NCBI RefSeq assembly: GCF_000447205.1
Contig: NZ_AUWY01000070.1
Location: 1 to 37,882 of the forward strand
DNA length: 37,882 nucleotides
Reading direction: 5' to 3'
DNA from: Sphingobium ummariense RL-3
GTDB lineage: Bacteria > Pseudomonadota > Alphaproteobacteria > Sphingomonadales > Sphingomonadaceae
Part shown: piece by piece, positions 1-8,349 of the stretch
Layout: each line of letters starts with the position of its first letter
How positions within the stretch are numbered: position 1 is the first letter of the stretch
Position numbers and translations under genes: made by a program
The notes under the pieces: generated by a model
Database searches by the model: none
What the model saw: the letters and a program-made list of their open reading frames with translations, nothing else
What the model was told of the DNA's origin: nothing

Positions 1-9
1 CAGGCCGTT

Positions 10-1448
10 GACGAAGTCGGCGGTGGCTGATTCAGTGCGGCAGTGGGATTGTCTGGCGGGTTAGCGGCGATGGCGATGGGGCGTGATAGCGAGGTCCAGT
101 CCGATTTGATCGTGACGTGGGCGGAGATACCGCGTTCACCGGGGCATGTTTTCTACGACAAGCTCCAGAAGCTGCTGGCCGAGGCGGGCTTCGATGGCTT
201 TGTCGAGAAGACGTGCAAGCCCTATTATGCGCCGCGGATGGGAGCCCCGTCGCTGCCGCCGGGCCGCTATTTCCGCATGCTGCTGATCGGCTATTTCGAG
301 GGCATCGACAGCGAACGCGGGATTGTCTGGCGCTGTTCGGATTCGCTGTCGCTGCGGGAGTTCCTGCGACTGTCGAGCCGCGACAAGGTCCCTGATCATA
401 GCTGGTTGTCGAAGACGCGGAGCCGCCTGCCGCACGAGGTACATGACCAGATCTTCGGCTGGGTACTGGCCCTCGTCGCCGGGCACGATCTGGTGAAAGG
501 CGAGCGGATCGGCGTCGATGGCTCGACCATGGAGGCGAACGCCGCGCTGCGTACCATCGTGCGGCGTGACAATGGCGAGACCTACCGCGAGATGCTGGTG
601 CGCATGGCGCAAGAGAGCGGCATCGACACGCCGACGATCGACGACCTTGTCCGGCTCGATCGCAAACGCAAGGGCAAGAAGCTGTCGAATGCGGACTGGG
701 CGAGCAAGACCGATCCCGACGCGAAGGTCGCGCGGATGAAGAACGGCTCGACGCGTCTGGCCTACAAGCCCGAACACGCGGTCGATCTCGACACGGGTGT
801 TATCGTGGCAGCGCCGATCCACCCGGCCGACAAGGGCGACACGACAACGCTCGACGCCACGCTGGAGACGGCAGCACGCAACCTCGCCGACATTGGCCTG
901 GCGCCGACGTCCGGGGATCCCTGCGATCTTGTGACCGATAAAGGCTATCATTCGCGCGAGCTCCTCAAGGGTCTCGACGGCGACATCTGGAAGACGCGCA
1001 TCGCCGAGCCGGCACCGCCGAATGGATATCTGCGCTGGCACGGCGACGAGGCTGCCCAGAAGGCCGTCTACGCCAATCGGTCTCGCCTGAAATCCGCCGT
1101 CGGACGCAAGGCGATGCGCAAGCGTGGTGAGATGGTCGAGCGTAGCTTTGCCCACGTCCTGGATCGCGGCGGCATGCGCCGCGCGTGGCTGCGCGGGCGC
1201 GAGAATGTTCACAAGCGTTATTTGATCCACGTCGCCGGGTTCAATCTTGGCATTCTCATGCGCGCCCTGTTCGGTTGCGGCACTCCGAGGGGCGCCAGGG
1301 GCGCATCCAAGGCATTCTTGTTCGTAGTTCAGACCGATGTTGCGCTCGTCATCGCCCTCGTCGCCGAGTTCGACGGAGAAAGGGCCATGCTCCTCATCGT
1401 TTTTACCCCTGAAGGCGCTGACAGACCCGGCTGAAAACCGACTTCGTC
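10..1448. mobile_element. IS1182-like insertion sequence, ends uncertain
   Basis: A transposase gene fills this segment, and the capsid reading frame coming from the right is broken at its edge. The 11-mer GACGAAGTCGG at 10-20 recurs inverted as CCGACTTCGTC at 1438-1448. A second, gapped inverted similarity lies just inside (GGCTGATTCAGTGC near 25; inward from the right, GGTCTGTCAGCGC near 1427). Either could be the terminal repeat, so the boundaries are good only to about 20 bases. No target duplication can be read because the left flank is at the window edge. The IS has removed or displaced the 3' end of the capsid gene. Confidence 0.6.
70..1434 (+). CDS. IS1182-like DDE transposase
   Basis: This is a DDE transposase that cuts and rejoins IS ends. 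Counting from a GTG at 43, the apparent catalytic residues are D159 (in GVDGSTMEANAA), D299 (DKGYHS) and E366 (GEMVERSF). A segment with TDPDAKVARMKNGS and a following AVDLDTG resembles IS1182-type members of the broad IS5/IS1182 group. The N-terminal third holds the usual PPGRYFRMLLIGYFEGI and LSLREFLRL blocks. After E366 the protein ends in a hydrophobic tail of about 60 residues, as many alphaproteobacterial copies do. The start is uncertain: ATGs lie at 70 and 76 and a GTG at 43, none with a strong ribosome binding site. The frame is intact, so the element may be active. Confidence 0.85.
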   Translation: MAMGRDSEVQSDLIVTWAEIPRSPGHVFYDKLQKLLAEAGFDGFVEKTCKPYYAPRMGAPSLPPGRYFRMLLIGYFEGIDSERGIVWRCSDSLSLREFLRLSSRDKVPDHSWLSKTRSRLPHEVHDQIFGWVLALVAGHDLVKGERIGVDGSTMEANAALRTIVRRDNGETYREMLVRMAQESGIDTPTIDDLVRLDRKRKGKKLSNADWASKTDPDAKVARMKNGSTRLAYKPEHAVDLDTGVIVAAPIHPADKGDTTTLDATLETAARNLADIGLAPTSGDPCDLVTDKGYHSRELLKGLDGDIWKTRIAEPAPPNGYLRWHGDEAAQKAVYANRSRLKSAVGRKAMRKRGEMVERSFAHVLDRGGMRRAWLRGRENVHKRYLIHVAGFNLGILMRALFGCGTPRGARGASKAFLFVVQTDVALVIALVAEFDGERAMLLIVFTPEGADRPG

Positions 1449-2179
1449 ACCGCGCTGAGAAGGCCCATGCGGGTGGAGGTCACGCCAGCAACGTCTTCGA
1501 CGCTGTTCTGGGTGGTGCCGTTGAGGAACTGGTCACTCTCCTTTTCGGAGATGTTCAGGACCATGCTGTCCTGTAGTTCCTGCGCGAGATTCAGGACGCT
1601 TTCTGGCTCGTCCGAAACCCATGCGGTGTGGCGCTGCTGATCGGTAACATCGGCGAAGCCCCAACGCAGCTTGGCGAAGGTATCGACGGTGTTCAGGTCA
1701 TAAGCGGCCTTTTCAGCCTTGGTCACGGCAGCACCGGAGGTCTTGACCTTGATGATGCGTTCCAGATTGCCGGAAACAGCGAGGACGCGAGCCAGCGCAC
1801 GGATTGGGCTTGCCTTGTTCAGTGCGCGGGTGATTTCGCTGTCGAAGTGGGTAGGGATCGTGTGACCACCTTCCACGTTGACCGTGCGGCTGAATTCATC
1901 GGCCTTGATGTCGCCATCGGTGATGGCGTGACGGCCCTTAACGAACGCGAACTTCGCAGCGCGCAGGTCGTCGGTTGCATCAACGGTCTGGGACTTGGTG
2001 GCGGACTTTCGTGCCAGTAGTTCAGCCTGCGCTTCAATCTGCGCTTCCTGTTCGGCCTGCTTGTCCTGTAGGGATTTGATTTCGGCGTAGAGGGTCTGGA
2101 CCTCTGCCTTGTTCACTGCATCTGCCGAATTGGCTTTCATCGCCAGTTCGTCAAATAGCTTCTGGATATTCTCGTTCAC
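1438..2179 (-). pseudogene. HK97-type major capsid protein, 3' end lost to IS
   Basis: The gene encodes the major capsid protein of an HK97-fold head. Residues 1-60 are a charged helical, coiled-coil delta domain (scaffold), followed by a linker that the prohead protease would cut and then the start of the capsid fold (PTHFDSEITRAL, SPIRALARV, FLNGTTQNSVEDVAGV). About 247 codons remain; homologues usually have about 380-420, so the C-terminal domain is missing. After TRMGLLSAVTK the frame runs into IS sequence and stops at 1403. Translation starts at a GTG (2179-2177) behind AGAGG. The gene is downstream of portal and protease in the usual HK97 order. Particles cannot be built from this copy unless the IS excises or a helper supplies capsid. 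Confidence 0.85.
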
Positions 2180-2185
2180 TTTTCA

Positions 2186-2207
2186 CCTCTGATTTTGAGT
2201 TCAGAGG
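2186..2207 (-). promoter_or_regulatory. Hairpin that includes the capsid ribosome binding site
   Basis: On the minus strand CCTCTGA pairs with TCAGAGG, a perfect 7-bp stem with an 8-base loop. Its downstream arm contains AGAGG, the ribosome binding site of the capsid GTG start at 2179. The hairpin could hold capsid translation down until ribosomes or a protein open it. The stem is seen directly; the control role is inferred. Confidence 0.45.
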
Positions 2208-2261
2208 AGGGCGAAAGCGAGTCCTGCTGTTGTGAGTGGGCGAGTCCTGAACGGAGTGCCG

Positions 2262-2287
2262 GTCAGCACTTCTGCTGACGTTTTTAT
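2262..2287 (+). terminator. Hairpin followed by a T-run between protease and capsid genes
   Basis: GTCAGCA (2262-2268) and TGCTGAC (2273-2279) form a perfect 7-bp stem with a CTTC tetraloop. On the plus strand it is followed by GTTTTTAT, the form of an intrinsic terminator. It would stop antisense transcription entering the packaging genes. On the minus strand it lies in the protease-capsid leader without a T-run, so there it may act as an RNA-processing or stability hairpin. Confidence 0.55.
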
Positions 2288-2869
2288 TTATCGATTGAAT
2301 GTCTGCTTGATGCGGTATGACAGCCAAGCATCCTCAAATGCCTTTGCCATCGCTTCTTCATCGTCGGGTTCAGATGCCTTGATGGCATTCTCGACAATCT
2401 CATCAGAAATGAGGGCGACATCTTCCAGCATTTCGGCATGGGCCGTGCCGCTGGCGACCGAACGAAGTGTTTCCGCAAAATCTGCGAGGCGCTGCTGATC
2501 CTCAAGGCTTAGGTCGCTGTAGGTTTCACCGATATTGCCCTTCACGGCGCTGATGATCGCCAGTTCGTTGCAGGGGAATGTGACCGCACTGATTTCGTGC
2601 AGGGCGATTTCCTTCAAGCGCAGGACGCGACGATCCTTCACACGATCAGCCTGCTTCTGGATGACACGGTAGCCAATGGAGAAGCTGTCGAGGGTGCCAT
2701 CAAGAAACTGCTGGCGGACATTCTGACCATCATGGCTGTCTGAAAAGCGGGCTTTGAAATACAGCCCCTCGTCGCTGTCGCGCAATTCTATGATCTTGCC
2801 GATTGGGCGGTCATGACGATGATGCGCGAGAAAGGGCATTCCCTTCTTGCTGCTGTTGAAGCGATCTAG
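2288..2869 (-). pseudogene. Prohead protease, 3' part (split by IS1380-family element)
   Basis: This is the C-terminal part of an HK97-family prohead protease (peptidase family U35/S78), which cleaves the capsid delta domain during head maturation. Visible blocks are FLAHHRHDRPIGKI, carrying the catalytic-type His, and DSFSIGYRVI, carrying the Ser region, followed by ALHEISAVTFPCNELA. An internal ATG at 2839 opens a 183-codon frame, but in-frame sequence continues upstream through RFNSSKKG to the CTAG target site. Joined to the 5' part at 4516-4654 it rebuilds one frame of about 238 residues, a normal size for the family. The stop codon overlaps the TAAATA motif at 2285-2290. Confidence 0.88.
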
Positions 2870-4515
2870 CCCGCCTTATTCACCAAAAGTGTCCTGAAGG
2901 GTTGGCGGGAGTGGCGTAAGCCTCTGATCTGAATTAGGAACTGGGTGTCTAAGCCGAACCTGCCGCAGGGCAGAAAATGCCACGGGCCACACCCGCCATG
3001 AACGATGATATCGCAAGCTCATTTGGATTCCCAGCAGTCGGCCGCAAGAAAATCACAGCTGCGTTCGACGGTGGCCGGCTTACCTCGGATGGCGGTGTTC
3101 TACTGCTTGCACAGGCCGAGCGCGCGATGGGGATTTGCCAGCGCCTGGCGGCTTGTATTGCCGATCCGCGCGATCCAGCGCGGGTGATCCATCGCCTGGA
3201 TGACATTCTGCGTGCCCGTGTGTTCGCGATTGCGTGCGGCTATGAGGATGCCGATGATCTCGATGCTCTGCGCGACGATCCAGGCTTCCGCCTGGCGCTC
3301 GGCAAGCTGCCGGAATCGGGCGCGGGGCTGGCCAGCCAACCGACGATGAGCCGGTGGGAAAATGCACCGACTACGCGCGAACTGGCCAGCATGATGGCCG
3401 CGATGATCGACATCTACTGCGCCAGCTATCCCGCCCCTCCGACAGCGGTCACGCTGGATATCGACGACACGTGCGACGTCGTGCATGGCTATCAACAGCT
3501 CTCGTTCTGGAACGGGCATCATGGGGAGCGCTGCTTCCTACCGATCCATATCTACGACACCGCGACCGGCAGGCCGGTGGCCATGCTGCTGCGCACAGGC
3601 AAGACGCCTTCTGGAAAGGAGGCGGCGGGGCACATCCGACGCCTGGTGCGTCACCTGCGCCGTAATTGGCCCGATACCCACATCACTATCCGCGGCGACG
3701 GGCACTATGGTCGACCCGAGGTCATGGCCTACTGCGATGCGGCCCGCGTCGATTACGTGTTCGGCCTGCCCACCAATTCAGCGCTGCGCGCCGATCCCGC
3801 CATTGTTGCGGTCGCCGATGCCTGCGCGGTCAAGCGCGCCCAGCGTCAGTGTCCCGTCCTGCGCAACTATGCCGAGACCCGCTATGGGGCAAAGACCTGG
3901 AAGTGCCAGCGTCGCGTCGTTGCACGGATCGAGGCCAGCACGCTGGGCATGGACATCCGCTATGTCGTCACCTCGTTGGCAACAGGATCGGCCGAGCACA
4001 TCTACGACACGCTCTACTGCGCGCGTGGTCAGGCCGAGAACCTGATCAAGCGCCACAAGTCCCAGCTCGCCAGCGACCGAACCTCGTGCCGCTCGGCCAA
4101 TGCCAATCAGATGCGCCTGATACTGCACACTGCCGCATACTGGCTGCTATGGCGCATCCAGCAGGCGATGCCCAGGACCGCTGCTCTGGCAAGCGCGGAG
4201 TTTACCACCTTGCGCCTGCGGCTGCTCAAGGTCGCTGCGCGCGTCGTAGAAAGTGCTAGCCGCATCCGCATTGCCTTCGCTTCCGCCTGTCCGGATGCCG
4301 ACCTGTTCCGCGCCCTCGTTCTCCGGCTGAAGCCTGCGCCGACGTAGCCCATGCGGCAGCGCCGCAGAACTCCGAGCCCAGCCCTTCAACCCGAAAAGCC
4401 CATCAATCCGAATGCGGTGAAACAAACGCCAGCGATGCCGGTCGTCCGCGCAATACAGCCAGCCGCAGCAAATGCCCAGAGCGGGCCCGAAACCGAGCGT
4501 CGTGAATAAGAGAGG
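2870..4515. mobile_element. IS1380-family insertion sequence, 1646 bp
   Basis: The ends are CCCGCCTTATTCAC on the left and GTGAATAAGAGAGG on the right. They are inverted repeats matching at 11 of 14 positions, with TTATTCAC perfect. The element is flanked by direct copies of CTAG at 2866-2869 and 4516-4519, a 4-bp target duplication as expected for IS1380. Removing the IS and one CTAG restores the prohead protease frame exactly (T-L-D-R-F), which independently confirms both boundaries. The element has one transposase gene. The 168 bases between the transposase stop and the right end show no gene. Confidence 0.95.
2977..4347 (+). CDS. IS1380-family transposase
   Basis: This 456-residue DDE transposase has the length typical of IS1380. 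The N-terminal block around FGFPAVGRKKITAAFDGG and LTSDGGVLLL is characteristic of the family. Likely catalytic residues are D161/D163 (TLDIDDT), D241 (RGDGHYG) and E354 (GQAENLIKRHK). The frame is complete. The ATG at 2977 is used; a second ATG at 2998 (MNDDIASS) is also possible, and neither has a strong ribosome binding site. It lies antisense to the protease gene it interrupts. Confidence 0.93.
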   Translation: MPRATPAMNDDIASSFGFPAVGRKKITAAFDGGRLTSDGGVLLLAQAERAMGICQRLAACIADPRDPARVIHRLDDILRARVFAIACGYEDADDLDALRDDPGFRLALGKLPESGAGLASQPTMSRWENAPTTRELASMMAAMIDIYCASYPAPPTAVTLDIDDTCDVVHGYQQLSFWNGHHGERCFLPIHIYDTATGRPVAMLLRTGKTPSGKEAAGHIRRLVRHLRRNWPDTHITIRGDGHYGRPEVMAYCDAARVDYVFGLPTNSALRADPAIVAVADACAVKRAQRQCPVLRNYAETRYGAKTWKCQRRVVARIEASTLGMDIRYVVTSLATGSAEHIYDTLYCARGQAENLIKRHKSQLASDRTSCRSANANQMRLILHTAAYWLLWRIQQAMPRTAALASAEFTTLRLRLLKVAARVVESASRIRIAFASACPDADLFRALVLRLKPAPT

Positions 4516-4654
4516 CTAGGGTGCGGGCATAGGCACCGCGTTCCACGATATCACCCGCATGGTCGATGTTGCCGTAGGTGGACGCCAGACCCTCAACCTC
4601 GTTCTCCCTGATAGGAGCGGCCTTGAAACTCTTCGTCAGAAATTGCGTGGTCAT
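4516..4654 (-). pseudogene. Prohead protease, 5' part (split by IS1380-family element)
   Basis: The first 46 codons of the prohead protease start at ATG 4654 and include EVEGLASTYGNIDHAGDIVERGAY, split here as EVEGLASTYGN and HAGDIVERGAY, the classic N-terminal block of the family. The native sequence ends at T-L on the CTAG target site; beyond it the frame reads about 37 meaningless codons into the IS before stopping at 4403. It follows the portal gene in the normal order, with a gap of about 43 bases. A TAAATA motif and a GAGGAAC ribosome binding site lie in that gap. Confidence 0.88.
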
Positions 4655-4697
4655 AAGTGTCTGGTTCCTATCCGTTCCTCTTGCCGTTATTTATTTG

Positions 4698-6068
4698 TCA
4701 GGCGCGCTGATCGGAGCGACGGCTGGTGTCCGCGTTATGTCCGACGACACGGGGCTTGGCGGTTTCAGGTTGCTGCTGGGGTTCCTTGTCACCACTAGAT
4801 GTGGCGAGTGCTTCGCCAGCGCCGGCAACGGGAATAGGGACGTTGCCCCATTCGACCGGAGGCCAGCCCATGGATTCTCGATATTCGTTGAATGTGAGTG
4901 CGCCGCGACCGGCCATCTTATCGACCTGCTCCAGCTTATCGTCCTGGAGGTATGGAAGTTGCGTTTCGTCAATGGTGAGGGACAACTTCGGGTCGCCCAT
5001 TTCCTCAGCCAGAAAGGCTTGGAGGTGGCCAAGGATGAACTCGGCACGGGGTTTGAGCCAGCCGGTATAGAAGGTGCGATCCGCCGTTCGCATGTTCATG
5101 CCGGTGGTTTCGCCCTCAAAGCCTAGCATGACCGGCTGGACGCCCAGCGCCATAGCGATGCGGCGTTCGAGCGCCTTCACGACCTCGACAATATCCAGTT
5201 CCGCGAAGGTCATCTGGTTTTCGATGAAGTTGGACCCTGCGACCAGTCCCTTCAATTCGTCATCGTCACGCAAGCGGGACATCGTGTCGCGCAGCTTGGC
5301 CCAATCGTCGTCGGTCATATCCTCCAGATTTTCCATCTCTGGAAGCGTAATCCACCCGGCCTTGCGCCCGCCGTTTGCGAAGCGGGCATACATGAGCTTC
5401 GTAGCGGCGGCATATGCCGACACATCGGCCAGAATAGCGTCGCCGGCTCCTGACCCTTGTAGGGCGCTCAGCGGGTTATAGATGCTGATTTGCAGGACAG
5501 CGCCGTCGATGACCTCATAAGCATTGCTACCTTGGATCAGGCGTTCGACCATCTGCGTGCGGCCGAAATCATCGGGGTCCATGGTGAAGATCAGTTCGGG
5601 CTTGCTGGTCCCGGTCAGGCGCTTCGACGGATCGTAGAAGATGCGGTTGCGCTCTGGCTCCTGATACATGAAGTCCGGGCGCAGGCTTTCGAGGATCGGA
5701 CGGCTGGAAATCTCTTTGTTGAGGAACAACCAATCGTCCCCGCCGATGCCAAGGTCCGTTTCCATGACACGGAGCAGGTTGCTCATGGTTCGGTCGCGGA
5801 AATTGGGCTGGCTCAGGACTTTCTTGGTCGCCTTGCTGGCGCCCTCGATCTTGATGGTGATGCTGGCCAGCTTCTCGGCGCGGATTTCCAAGCAGCGTCG
5901 GCTGACCGGGCATTTGTAAAGCAGTTGCTTTGCGCGGCTGGTGAAATTCTCTTCGTCGGTCCAGACGTTCGACAGTCCGCCCGTGCTGAACATGCCGCCT
6001 ACCGTGCGGCGGCTGCTGGGCCTTTCGACCTTACTATAATCACGCGATTTCTGCCAAAACCAAGCCAC
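4698..6068 (-). CDS. HK97-family phage portal protein
   Basis: The portal is the dodecameric ring at one capsid vertex through which DNA is packaged. The 456-residue protein is slightly long for the family. It has the expected order of blocks: an N-terminal YKCPVSRRCLEIRAEKLASI, a central DPDDFGRTQMVERLIQGSNAYEV with an ISIYNPLSALQGSGAGDAIL segment, then FAELDIVEVVKALERRIAMALGVQPVMLG and a helical clip/C-terminal part ending LTFNEYRESMGWPPVEWG. The C-terminal 40 residues are polar and low-complexity. It lies between large terminase and protease on the same strand, although a plus-strand HNH gene separates it from terminase. A TAAATA motif is 32 bases upstream of its ATG. It appears intact. 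Confidence 0.93.
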   Translation of the reverse strand: MAWFWQKSRDYSKVERPSSRRTVGGMFSTGGLSNVWTDEENFTSRAKQLLYKCPVSRRCLEIRAEKLASITIKIEGASKATKKVLSQPNFRDRTMSNLLRVMETDLGIGGDDWLFLNKEISSRPILESLRPDFMYQEPERNRIFYDPSKRLTGTSKPELIFTMDPDDFGRTQMVERLIQGSNAYEVIDGAVLQISIYNPLSALQGSGAGDAILADVSAYAAATKLMYARFANGGRKAGWITLPEMENLEDMTDDDWAKLRDTMSRLRDDDELKGLVAGSNFIENQMTFAELDIVEVVKALERRIAMALGVQPVMLGFEGETTGMNMRTADRTFYTGWLKPRAEFILGHLQAFLAEEMGDPKLSLTIDETQLPYLQDDKLEQVDKMAGRGALTFNEYRESMGWPPVEWGNVPIPVAGAGEALATSSGDKEPQQQPETAKPRVVGHNADTSRRSDQRA

Positions 6069-6158
6069 TGTGCCACCGTTAATTGGTTGATCTACAGGGT
6101 ATTTAGTCAGAGTGCCGGGCTACCTTTTCAGCGTAGGCCGTTCTGTTATGACTTGAGT

Positions 6159-6962
6159 ATGAGCCGCCCAGACAACAAAAATGAAGCACCTCGTCGCCGC
6201 CGCAAGCAAAGCCGTGCTGGATTCTTAGAGGAGCATCCCGTCTGTTGTTATTGTAACGGCAGGCGTGCATCGACAGAACGTGACCATGCTCCAGCACGGA
6301 TTATTTTTCGTGGTAAACATGGGCCGGAGAACTTCGAGTTTCCATCGTGCTCGCTTTGCAACCGGGCATCCGCTCTGAGCGAGCAAGTCACAGCATTTTA
6401 CATCAGGTCATTAGACCAAGACAGTTCGCGGCTTGATGAAGCAGAGTTCGACAAGCTGATTGAGGGACTGGTCAACAATGCGCCGGAAGCCGTTCCATTT
6501 CCGACGTTTCGACAGAATAGAGCATACAGTGAGATGCCAGACCGGCTCATCACGATACCACCAATGGCCTATCAGCTAATCACATTGTTCGGGACAAAGA
6601 TGCTGTATGCGCTCCACTACCGGGTCACTGGCAAGCCTGCAAACCCTACACAACGGCGGCTAGTCGCGTGGCAGCAAGCCGGAACCCAAGGGGCGGAAGA
6701 TATTCGTCACAATGCCAGCCAATGGTTTGATGGCATGATTGTCGGGCAACGACGAAACGTCGATCTAGGCAATCAATTCCGATTTCAGACTGGCTACAAT
6801 GAGCGGCATGGGTATCTTGGCCTGCATATGTCGTTCGGTGAGGCACTGGTGTTCTTCTGCGTATTGGGGCCAGCGCGTCATATGGTGAAATTGAAGCCGA
6901 AGCCTGAGCTTTATGTCTCCATTGCGGACCTTGGCGCGAAGATAAAGCGGCGAAATCCGTAG
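6159..6962 (+). CDS. HNH-type endonuclease domain protein
   Basis: This 267-residue protein has a Cys4 zinc site in a ββα-metal (HNH) arrangement: C29/C30-x-C32 (HPVCCYCNGR), D42-H43 (STERDHAPARIIF) and C64-x2-C67-N68 (PSCSLCNRAS). The N-terminal 20 residues are very basic. Residues 100-267 match no domain I recognise. The ATG at 6159 is chosen because the HNH block follows closely; the frame is open further upstream but only antisense to the portal gene. It is on the plus strand between portal and terminase, so it is transcribed against the packaging module, unlike HK97 gp74-type packaging HNH genes, which are usually codirectional. It may be a moron or defence gene instead. Confidence 0.78.
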   Translation: MSRPDNKNEAPRRRRKQSRAGFLEEHPVCCYCNGRRASTERDHAPARIIFRGKHGPENFEFPSCSLCNRASALSEQVTAFYIRSLDQDSSRLDEAEFDKLIEGLVNNAPEAVPFPTFRQNRAYSEMPDRLITIPPMAYQLITLFGTKMLYALHYRVTGKPANPTQRRLVAWQQAGTQGAEDIRHNASQWFDGMIVGQRRNVDLGNQFRFQTGYNERHGYLGLHMSFGEALVFFCVLGPARHMVKLKPKPELYVSIADLGAKIKRRNP

Positions 6963-6972
6963 CCAGCTAGGT

Positions 6973-8349
6973 TCAGGCGCGACCCAAACTGAAGACGTTG
7001 AATCTCTGCTTGGGCTTCGTCCCAAGCAGATGGTTCACGCCCTGAGTGAAGGCATCGCCACGGTCAGGGCTGGCCTTCAAATCTGGCTCCCATTCTACAA
7101 GCTGGGTTTCCAGCTTATCCGATCGGCGCAGCAGTTTCACCTTGCCCATCTGGCAATGAATGAACGCCTCTTCCGCACGGGCATATTTGCTCTTCACGGC
7201 GGTCACGGGGATCACTCGTAGTGAGAACCCAGCTTCCAAGGCCATCTTGCGGAGCAGGGCAGGGCCGGACTTCTGGTTGTTATCCTCGAACAGCACGAAG
7301 TCACCGGGCCTGAGGTGACGCTTCGCCAGTTCCACGATGTAGCGGTAGGACGCATCCAGACCCATCTTGTCCGAGAAGTCGTCCAGCACGACAGCCTGCT
7401 TTCCCTTCTTGCCGAATAGGATGATGCCGGTTTCGTCATTGACGCCACCGCTGGGGTCGATGCTGAGGAAACGACGACCGCATGTTTCGGCATAGGCGCT
7501 TGGCAGCAGGTTCGTTTCCAGCGCCATGGCTTCGATATTGTCGCGGCTCCATAGCTGGCTCTCGCCGGTCGTCCATTCGCCCATGATCTCTTCGCGGGCC
7601 TTGGTGCTGCCCACGGCAGCTTCCGCCGTCAGTTCGGCCAGGTGGTCGGCGTCCTGATGGATATTGGCCATGGACGATGCCGTGGACGTGACCGTGTTGG
7701 GGCGCGTCTCAATGGCCTTCACCCATTCCTGGGCCTTGATAGGCGAGGTGGTGATAATCAGCTTCGTGCCGTGCTGGTGTTTCTCTCGGATTGCGCGGAA
7801 CAGGTTGTCGAAGGTGCGCTCATTGCGCCAAAGCGTGAGTTCGTCGCCCCAGCCGAAATTCAGGGATGGACCACGGATGCCCTGCGGATCGTCTGCGGTG
7901 TAGATCGTGGCACGGGTGCCGTTCGGCCAAATGACAGCCGCATCATGCGGCTTGAAGTACGGCACGAAGTCTGGGCGGGCGGTATTGATGAGGCCGCTCG
8001 GCCCAAGGATCATGGTGTCGCGGACATGCTTGAATGTCGGGCCGACGAGGATGCCATAACCGCCGGGAAACACATATTCGGCCAGCAGATTGCAGTTGGT
8101 GGAGGCTGCATGGGTCTTACCCGCGCCACGCCCCATTCGCAGCATCCAGATACGCCAGTCCACGCGGGGCATAAGCTGATGCTCTTCCAGCGCGAACGCC
8201 GGGTCCTGCATGACGGCTAGGATGGCTTCGCGGAATTCGTCATCCTGAGCGGGGAGCCATTCGTTCCAGAAGGCATCGACCCCGCAATAGAGGGTCTGGT
8301 CGCGAACAAAGGATATGAGATCTAGGTAATCGTCCAGCTTACTCGCCAT
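6973..8349 (-). CDS. terL: Phage terminase large subunit (packaging ATPase/nuclease)
   Basis: TerL pumps DNA through the portal and cuts concatemers. The N-terminal ATPase has Walker A GRGAGKT (residues 73-79) and a Walker B-type NFGWGDE (D169, E170). A coupling-type ITTSP motif is near residue 200. The C-terminal RNase H-like nuclease domain shows D298 (FLSIDPSGG), an acidic FEDNN strand and a final DRGDAF. This is the Terminase_6N/6C organisation, at 458 residues of normal length. Its start overlaps the upstream gene by 11 bases, indicating translational coupling. No frame damage is seen, so the packaging motor may still be functional even though protease and capsid are broken. Confidence 0.93.
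   Translation of the reverse strand: MASKLDDYLDLISFVRDQTLYCGVDAFWNEWLPAQDDEFREAILAVMQDPAFALEEHQLMPRVDWRIWMLRMGRGAGKTHAASTNCNLLAEYVFPGGYGILVGPTFKHVRDTMILGPSGLINTARPDFVPYFKPHDAAVIWPNGTRATIYTADDPQGIRGPSLNFGWGDELTLWRNERTFDNLFRAIREKHQHGTKLIITTSPIKAQEWVKAIETRPNTVTSTASSMANIHQDADHLAELTAEAAVGSTKAREEIMGEWTTGESQLWSRDNIEAMALETNLLPSAYAETCGRRFLSIDPSGGVNDETGIILFGKKGKQAVVLDDFSDKMGLDASYRYIVELAKRHLRPGDFVLFEDNNQKSGPALLRKMALEAGFSLRVIPVTAVKSKYARAEEAFIHCQMGKVKLLRRSDKLETQLVEWEPDLKASPDRGDAFTQGVNHLLGTKPKQRFNVFSLGRA

Noticed and set aside
1..40. Minus-strand frame reading ESATADFVNGL at the left edge, possibly the capsid remainder
   Set aside because: Only about a dozen codons are visible before the window ends and they cannot be assigned to capsid, IS or anything else with confidence.
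136..1230. 364-codon minus-strand open frame over the first transposase
   Set aside because: Antisense to a transposase with complete DDE motifs; no recognisable domain in the opposite frame.
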